Assembly: GCF_001653715.1 (NCBI RefSeq)
Contig: NZ_LWHQ01000015.1
Span: 233,071-270,184 of the forward strand
DNA from: Methylobacterium platani
GTDB lineage: Bacteria; Pseudomonadota; Alphaproteobacteria; Rhizobiales; Beijerinckiaceae
Direction: 5' to 3'
DNA length: 37,114 bases
The stretch's first letter is position 1; every line of letters starts with the position of its first letter. Below the pieces are notes generated by a model, which worked only from the letters and a program-made list of their open reading frames with translations, did not search any database and had not been told where the DNA came from. The position numbers were made by a program, and so were the translations under genes. Shown here piece by piece: positions 33,321 through 37,114 of the stretch.

Positions 33321-34250
33321 TCAGCGCCTCGCCACGGTGAACCCGGCCCGGGGGAAGTGCAGGTGCAGCGCCCCCGCCTGCGGATCGTCGCGGCGGATGA
33401 CGATGCGGCCCGCCTCCACGGCGACGAGCCGGCCCGCCACCGGCACCCGGGCGAAGTCGTCCGGCGTCACCGTCACCGCATCGCCGGGGGACGCGGCGAT
33501 CAGGTCCGGCACCGCCACGGCCTCGACCGGTGCCGGCTCGGCCGCCCTCGCCGCCGCCAGGGCCGCCTCGGCGGTCGTCTCCTGCGGGCGGCCGTGGCCG
33601 AGGGCGGCGACCCGCCCGATCCAGCCGTGGATCGGCCCGAGACCGAGCAGCGCGTCGACCGCGGCGGCCCGGTCGCCGCCGCGCATCAGCCACAGCAGGT
33701 GGTAATGCGCGAGATCCATCACCCCGGGCCGCTCCCCGCCGAGGAACGGCCGGCCGTCGGAGAGGGCTTGCGCGAGCCACGCGGTCCAGGCCGCGACCCG
33801 CTGGGCGTTGCGGGCGAAGTCCGGCTCCATCGCCCCCTGGCTGATGTCGACGTAGAGGTAATCGTCCTTGCGGTCGCGCAGGAACGCCTCGGGCAGGTCG
33901 CCGGCGAAATGCACCGTGACGCCGATGACCGCGAGCCAGAGGTCGCGTTCGAGGCCGTAGGTCAGGCCCTCGGCGAGCGGGGCTTCGAGGCCCGGATACA
34001 GGCTCGGCTCCGGGGCCAGGCGCTCCAGGGCGGGCAGGATCGCGTGGGTATCGCAGTAGATGTCGGCCCCGACCTGCAGCACCGGGATGCGGCGGTAGCC
34101 GCCGGCGAGCGGATCGAGGAGCGGGCGCGGCGGCATCATCGCGACGTCGACCGAGCCCCAGTCGAGCCCCTTGATCCCGAGGGCGAGGCGGACCTTCTCG
34201 GCGTAGGGCGAGAAGGCGTAGTGGTGCAGGATGAGGGTCGGCGCGGACAT
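33321..34250 (-). CDS. Glutathione S-transferase-like protein with C-terminal extension
   Basis: A 309-residue protein with an N-terminal thioredoxin-like GST domain (about 4-80, FSPYAEKVRLAL and YRRIPVLQVG with the cis-proline, then CDTHAILPALE) and a helical GST C-terminal domain (about 90-220). A further 90 residues follow (about 220-309, Ala-rich then beta-rich ending LHLHFPRAGFTV), making it longer than typical GSTs. Substrate and glutathione use are not predictable; Ser14 in FSPY could be the catalytic residue. GGGAGA lies upstream of the ATG. The SnoaL-like gene ends 34 bases upstream on the same strand, suggesting one transcript. Confidence 0.88.
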   Translation of the reverse strand: MSAPTLILHHYAFSPYAEKVRLALGIKGLDWGSVDVAMMPPRPLLDPLAGGYRRIPVLQVGADIYCDTHAILPALERLAPEPSLYPGLEAPLAEGLTYGLERDLWLAVIGVTVHFAGDLPEAFLRDRKDDYLYVDISQGAMEPDFARNAQRVAAWTAWLAQALSDGRPFLGGERPGVMDLAHYHLLWLMRGGDRAAAVDALLGLGPIHGWIGRVAALGHGRPQETTAEAALAAARAAEPAPVEAVAVPDLIAASPGDAVTVTPDDFARVPVAGRLVAVEAGRIVIRRDDPQAGALHLHFPRAGFTVARR

Positions 34251-34284
34251 GCGGGATCTCCCGGCTGGACGGCGGTGGAGGGGA

Positions 34285-34701
34285 TCAGGCCGGGAGGGCG
34301 CCGACCTGCTTGAGCAGGCCGAGATTGTCGAGGAGCGCCCAATGCTCGACGAGGCGCCCGTCGACGATGCGGAACAGGTCCATGACCGCGATGTCGATGC
34401 TGCGGTCGCTGGCGGGCAGGCCCATCAGGTCGCCGGTGTGGCGGCCCTGGAAGCGCAGGCGCACCAGCACCCGGTCGCCCTCGGCGATCACCTCCTCGAT
34501 CGGCAGCTTCATCCCGGTGACGCCGCCATGCAGCACCTCGCCGAGCCGGGCGACGCCCTCGGGCCCGCGCACCGCGAAGGTCAGGCCGGGATCGTGGCGC
34601 ACGAAGTCCGGCGCGATGTGCCGCTGCCACCACGCCGCGTCCCGCGCGAGGAAGGCGGTGAAGTAGGCGCGGGCGAGAACCTTGTTGGCGTCGATCGACA
34701 T
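34285..34701 (-). CDS. SnoaL-like/NTF2-fold protein
   Basis: A 138-residue protein of the NTF2-like fold, SnoaL-like (ester cyclase-type) group. It shows the N-terminal helix with the YFTAFLARD segment, HDPG in the active-site region, the central GDRVLVRLRFQGRHTGDLMG strands and the DLFRIVDGRLVEHWALLDNL ending typical of this group. Such proteins act on small hydrophobic substrates but most have no known reaction. GGGAGGACGCC immediately upstream of the ATG is a strong ribosome site. Probably co-transcribed with the following GST-like gene. Confidence 0.9.
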   Translation of the reverse strand: MSIDANKVLARAYFTAFLARDAAWWQRHIAPDFVRHDPGLTFAVRGPEGVARLGEVLHGGVTGMKLPIEEVIAEGDRVLVRLRFQGRHTGDLMGLPASDRSIDIAVMDLFRIVDGRLVEHWALLDNLGLLKQVGALPA

Positions 34702-34830
34702 GGCGTCCTCCCGTGATGCGCGCGCCCTCTTCCGGGATGCGCGGCTGCCGTGATTATTTTGCGCACAACCGATCGGCTGGCAATCGGTTCCTGGCGGGGG
34801 TGGGGCTTTCGGAAAGTGGTGAGGGCCTTC

Positions 34831-34928
34831 TCCTCTCTCCGCGGGCGCAGGGCTGTCCGAGGAAAATCCCTTTTAAAATCAAGCGCGGGATCCCCTCTCC
34901 CGAGTGGGCAGGGCTGTCCGGGGAAAAT
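34831..34928. repeat. Direct repeat of about 37 bp, period 61
   Basis: Two copies (34831-34867 and 34892-34928) share a CCTCTC start and the near-identical core GCAGGGCTGTCCGnGGAAAA (34847-34867 and 34908-34928, one mismatch in 21). Between them lies an AT-rich stretch (CTTTTAAAATCAAG). Confidence 0.75.
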
Positions 34929-34941
34929 TGGATGGCGCTCC

Positions 34942-35011
34942 TCCCCTCTCCAGGCGATGCCGGGCTTGCCCGGTATCGCTGCAAGGTGTGGGAGAGGGGC
35001 CGGGGGTGAGG
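34942..35011. repeat. Nested CCCTCTCC/GGAGAGGG palindrome
   Basis: Outer arms CCCCTCTCC and GGAGAGGGG enclose an inner inverted repeat GCGATgCCGGGC/GCCCGGtATCGC. It is of the same type as the stem near 30610 and the one at 35100, so it is a dispersed intergenic palindrome and not a gene-specific site. Confidence 0.6.
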
Positions 35012-35033
35012 GTGCTACGGTTCCGCAGAAGAC

Positions 35034-35054
35034 GCTGACAGTCCCGCTGTCAGC
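35034..35054. terminator. Short hairpin downstream of ilvD
   Basis: GCTGACAG (35034-35041), loop TCCCG, CTGTCAGC (35047-35054): a perfect 8-bp stem about 155 bases past the ilvD stop. Possible back-up terminator. Confidence 0.35.
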
Positions 35055-35099
35055 ACGACGGTCACAGCTTTACACGGAAGCGTGTCACCCTCACCCCTA

Positions 35100-35123
35100 C
35101 CCCTCTCCCACCCGGGAGAGGGG
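35100..35123. terminator. Perfect 10-bp hairpin downstream of ilvD
   Basis: CCCCTCTCCC (35100-35109), loop ACCC, GGGAGAGGGG (35114-35123). It is about 85 bases beyond the ilvD stop and may end its transcript; the same arms recur in neighbouring repeats. Confidence 0.45.
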
Positions 35124-35208
35124 AGGCGCCACAACTCTCCCCAAACTGCCCTGCCGCCCGCAGGGACCGGAGATGTCCTGCGCCTCGTCCGGCTGCGGGT
35201 CGATCCCC

Positions 35209-36924
35209 TCACCCCTCCTCCGGCCCCGCCCAATCCGTCACCGCCCCCCGCGACGCATCCGAGACGAGCCGGGCGTACTTCGCCAGAACCCCCCGCGTGT
35301 AGGCCGGCCGCGGCGCCGGCCGCTCCGCGAGGCGCCGGGCGATCTCCTCGTCCGAGAGCGCCACGTCGAGGCGGCGGTTCTCGACATCGACCGTCACCGT
35401 GTCGCCGTCCCGGATGGCGGCGATCGGGCCGCCCTCGAACGCCTCGGGGACGACGTGGCCGATGACGAAGCCGCGGGTCGCGCCGGAGAAGCGGCCGTCG
35501 GTCATCAGCGCGACGTGCTCGCCGAGGCCCGAGCCCTGGAGCGCGCCGGTGACCGCCTGCATCTCGCGCATCCCGGGGCCGCCGCGCGGTCCCTCGTTGC
35601 GCAGGACCATCACGTCGTCGGGCACGATCCGCCCGTCCTTGATCGCCGCGAAGGCGTCCTCCTCGCGCTCGAAGACGCGCGCGGGGCCGCGATGCAGGCG
35701 CTTCGTCTGCCCCGAGACCTTCATCACCGCGCCGCCGGGCGCGAGGTTGCCGCGCAGGATGACGAGGCCGCCCTCGCTCTTGAAGGGATCGTCGGCGGAG
35801 CGGATCACCGTCTGCCCCGCGGGCTCGGGCGCCCGGGCGATCTCGTCGCCGAGGTTGCGGCCGGTCACGGTGCGGGAATCCGGGTGCAGGAGCCCGGCCG
35901 CGACGAGGCGCTTGCCGACGACCGCCATGCCGCCGGCCGCATGCATCTCCGGCGCGGTGTAGCGGCCCCAGGGGCGCAGGTCGGCGAGCACCGGCGTGCG
36001 GCGCGAGATCCGGTCGAAATCGTCGAGGTCGAGGGGGATGCCGAAATCCCAGGCGGTGGCGAGGAGATGCAGCACCGCGTTGCTGGAGCCGCCGGTCGCC
36101 ATCACGCCGGTGATGGCGTTCTCGAAGCTCTCGCGGGTCACGATCGCCCGCGGGGTCAGGCCGGAGCGGACCAGCTCGACGGCGAGGCGGCCGCAGGCGA
36201 CGGCGGCCTGCGCCTTGTCGGCGTGGTCGGCCGGGATGTCGTTGGCACCCATCGGGGAGATGCCGAGCATCTGGTAGGCGGTCGCCATGGTGTTGGCGGT
36301 GAACTGGCCGCCGCAGGCGCCGGCCCCCGGGCAGGCATGGTCCTCGACGTCGCGGAACTCCTCTTGCGTGATCCGCCCGGCATTGTAGGCGCCGACCGCC
36401 TCGTAGACGTCCTGGACCGTGAGGTTGCGGCCCGAGAACATCCCGCCCTCGCGGGTGCAGCGGCCGGACGCGATCGAGCCGCCGTACAGCATCGTGCCGG
36501 GGATGTTCAGCCGGCCGAGCACCATCGCCATGGCGGGGATGGTCTTGTCGCAGCCCGAGATGGTGACGATCCCGTCGAACATGTGCCCGCGGGCGACGAG
36601 CTCGACCGAATCGGCGATGACCTCGCGGCTGACGAGCGAGGTCTTCATGCCCTCGGTGCCGGTGGTGATGGCGTCGTTGATCGAGACCGTGTTGACCTCG
36701 AGCGGCGTGCCGCCGGCCTCGCGCACGCCTCGCGCCACCAGGGCGGCGAGCTCGCGGTGGTTCCAGTTGCACGGCATCGTGCCGATCCAGCAATGCGCGA
36801 TGCCGATCTGCGGCCGCGCCAGGCTCTCGTCGGTCTCGCCGATCGCCTTCATCATCGAGCGGGCCACCGCCCGGTCCGGCCCCTCGTAGAGGCGCCGGCT
36901 GTTGCGTCGCGGATCTGCCGCCAT
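35209..36924 (-). CDS. ilvD: Dihydroxy-acid dehydratase (IlvD/Edd family)
   Basis: Dehydrates dihydroxy acids to 2-keto acids, the third step of valine and isoleucine synthesis. The 571-residue protein has three cysteines at the spacing expected for a [2Fe-2S] cluster: Cys52 (MPCNWNH), Cys125 (SGCDKTIP) and Cys198 (ACPGAG, with Cys204 close by). GGSSNAVLHLLA, MTDGRFSGATRG and the C-terminal GHVVPEAFEGGPIA segments are typical. Some family members are sugar-acid dehydratases, so ilvD is likely but a paralogue is possible. The ATG at 36924 has GGGGAGGAAG directly upstream; the frame is open to 37095 without family similarity. Confidence 0.92.
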   Translation of the reverse strand: MAADPRRNSRRLYEGPDRAVARSMMKAIGETDESLARPQIGIAHCWIGTMPCNWNHRELAALVARGVREAGGTPLEVNTVSINDAITTGTEGMKTSLVSREVIADSVELVARGHMFDGIVTISGCDKTIPAMAMVLGRLNIPGTMLYGGSIASGRCTREGGMFSGRNLTVQDVYEAVGAYNAGRITQEEFRDVEDHACPGAGACGGQFTANTMATAYQMLGISPMGANDIPADHADKAQAAVACGRLAVELVRSGLTPRAIVTRESFENAITGVMATGGSSNAVLHLLATAWDFGIPLDLDDFDRISRRTPVLADLRPWGRYTAPEMHAAGGMAVVGKRLVAAGLLHPDSRTVTGRNLGDEIARAPEPAGQTVIRSADDPFKSEGGLVILRGNLAPGGAVMKVSGQTKRLHRGPARVFEREEDAFAAIKDGRIVPDDVMVLRNEGPRGGPGMREMQAVTGALQGSGLGEHVALMTDGRFSGATRGFVIGHVVPEAFEGGPIAAIRDGDTVTVDVENRRLDVALSDEEIARRLAERPAPRPAYTRGVLAKYARLVSDASRGAVTDWAGPEEG

Positions 36925-37114
36925 TTCTTCCTCCCCGGCCCGGGGCCGGCCGTCTCGGCGGCGGGTCTCCCGTTTCCTCAGGGGCAATATGGTGCGGTCG
37001 CGCGGCCGGGTCGACGCCTGGAACAACGCCCGATCACGTTGCCACACGGTCCACGACACGATCTCCGTCGCCCTGCGGTCGGCCTCTCGGCCCATCGTTG
37101 GCCGACCCCCTTTC

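Larger units (their letters stand above)
34702..35208. other. Repeat-rich intergenic region between ilvD and the SnoaL-like gene
   Basis: 507 bases with no gene. It contains the promoter of the SnoaL-like gene (AT-rich patch around 34752-34765), a 37-bp direct repeat, several CCCTCTCC/GGAGAGGG palindromes and two compact hairpins downstream of ilvD. Open frames here have no gene-like features. Confidence 0.65.

Overview
The window is a very GC-rich chromosomal segment from an alphaproteobacterium, most likely Methylobacterium or a close Hyphomicrobiales relative. This assignment is an inference from base composition, from the gene families present and from the style of the intergenic palindromes. 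No rRNA, tRNA, CRISPR array, transposase or phage gene was recognised. I support 32 protein-coding genes plus a set of repeats, hairpins and likely operators.

Layout. (1) 0-9 kb is mostly housekeeping: a small secreted protein, a GAF-PAS-GGDEF-EAL cyclic-di-GMP enzyme (minus), galU (minus) divergent from galE, a soluble-type lytic transglycosylase, a class II aldolase-fold protein, a glutathione transferase and peptidase T. (2) 9.1-11.0 kb holds a TetR regulator divergent from an MFS exporter, with two similar palindromes between them. (3) 11.0-28.6 kb is the most unusual part. It is a two-armed catabolic and transport locus around a divergent control region at 15.6-16.1 kb. The left arm (minus) encodes a thiolase-like protein lacking the usual nucleophilic cysteine, a DUF35 Zn-ribbon/OB-fold partner, an NDP-forming acyl-CoA synthetase and a Bug-type binding protein, all coupled by 4-base overlaps. 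The right arm (plus) encodes a second Bug protein, an AtuA-family protein with its separate small AtuA-like partner, TctB, TctA, an IclR regulator, two mandelate-racemase-superfamily enzymes and a branched-chain-type ABC transporter that includes a LivM-LivG fusion. (4) 28.6-37.1 kb holds a small DUF4267-like membrane protein, a photolyase-like FAD-domain protein, katG, a GST-like protein with a SnoaL-like protein, and ilvD. These are separated by palindrome-rich intergenic DNA.

How the genes may work together. The 11-28.6 kb locus reads as import of an organic acid by two transport systems (TctABC type and Liv type), rearrangement or dehydration by the two enolase-superfamily enzymes, activation to a CoA thioester by the NDP-forming synthetase, and carbon-carbon cleavage by the Cys-less thiolase/DUF35 pair. 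The AtuA pair would supply a further step that is still undefined in this family. The substrate cannot be read from the sequence. This is the best candidate in the window for an undescribed pathway.
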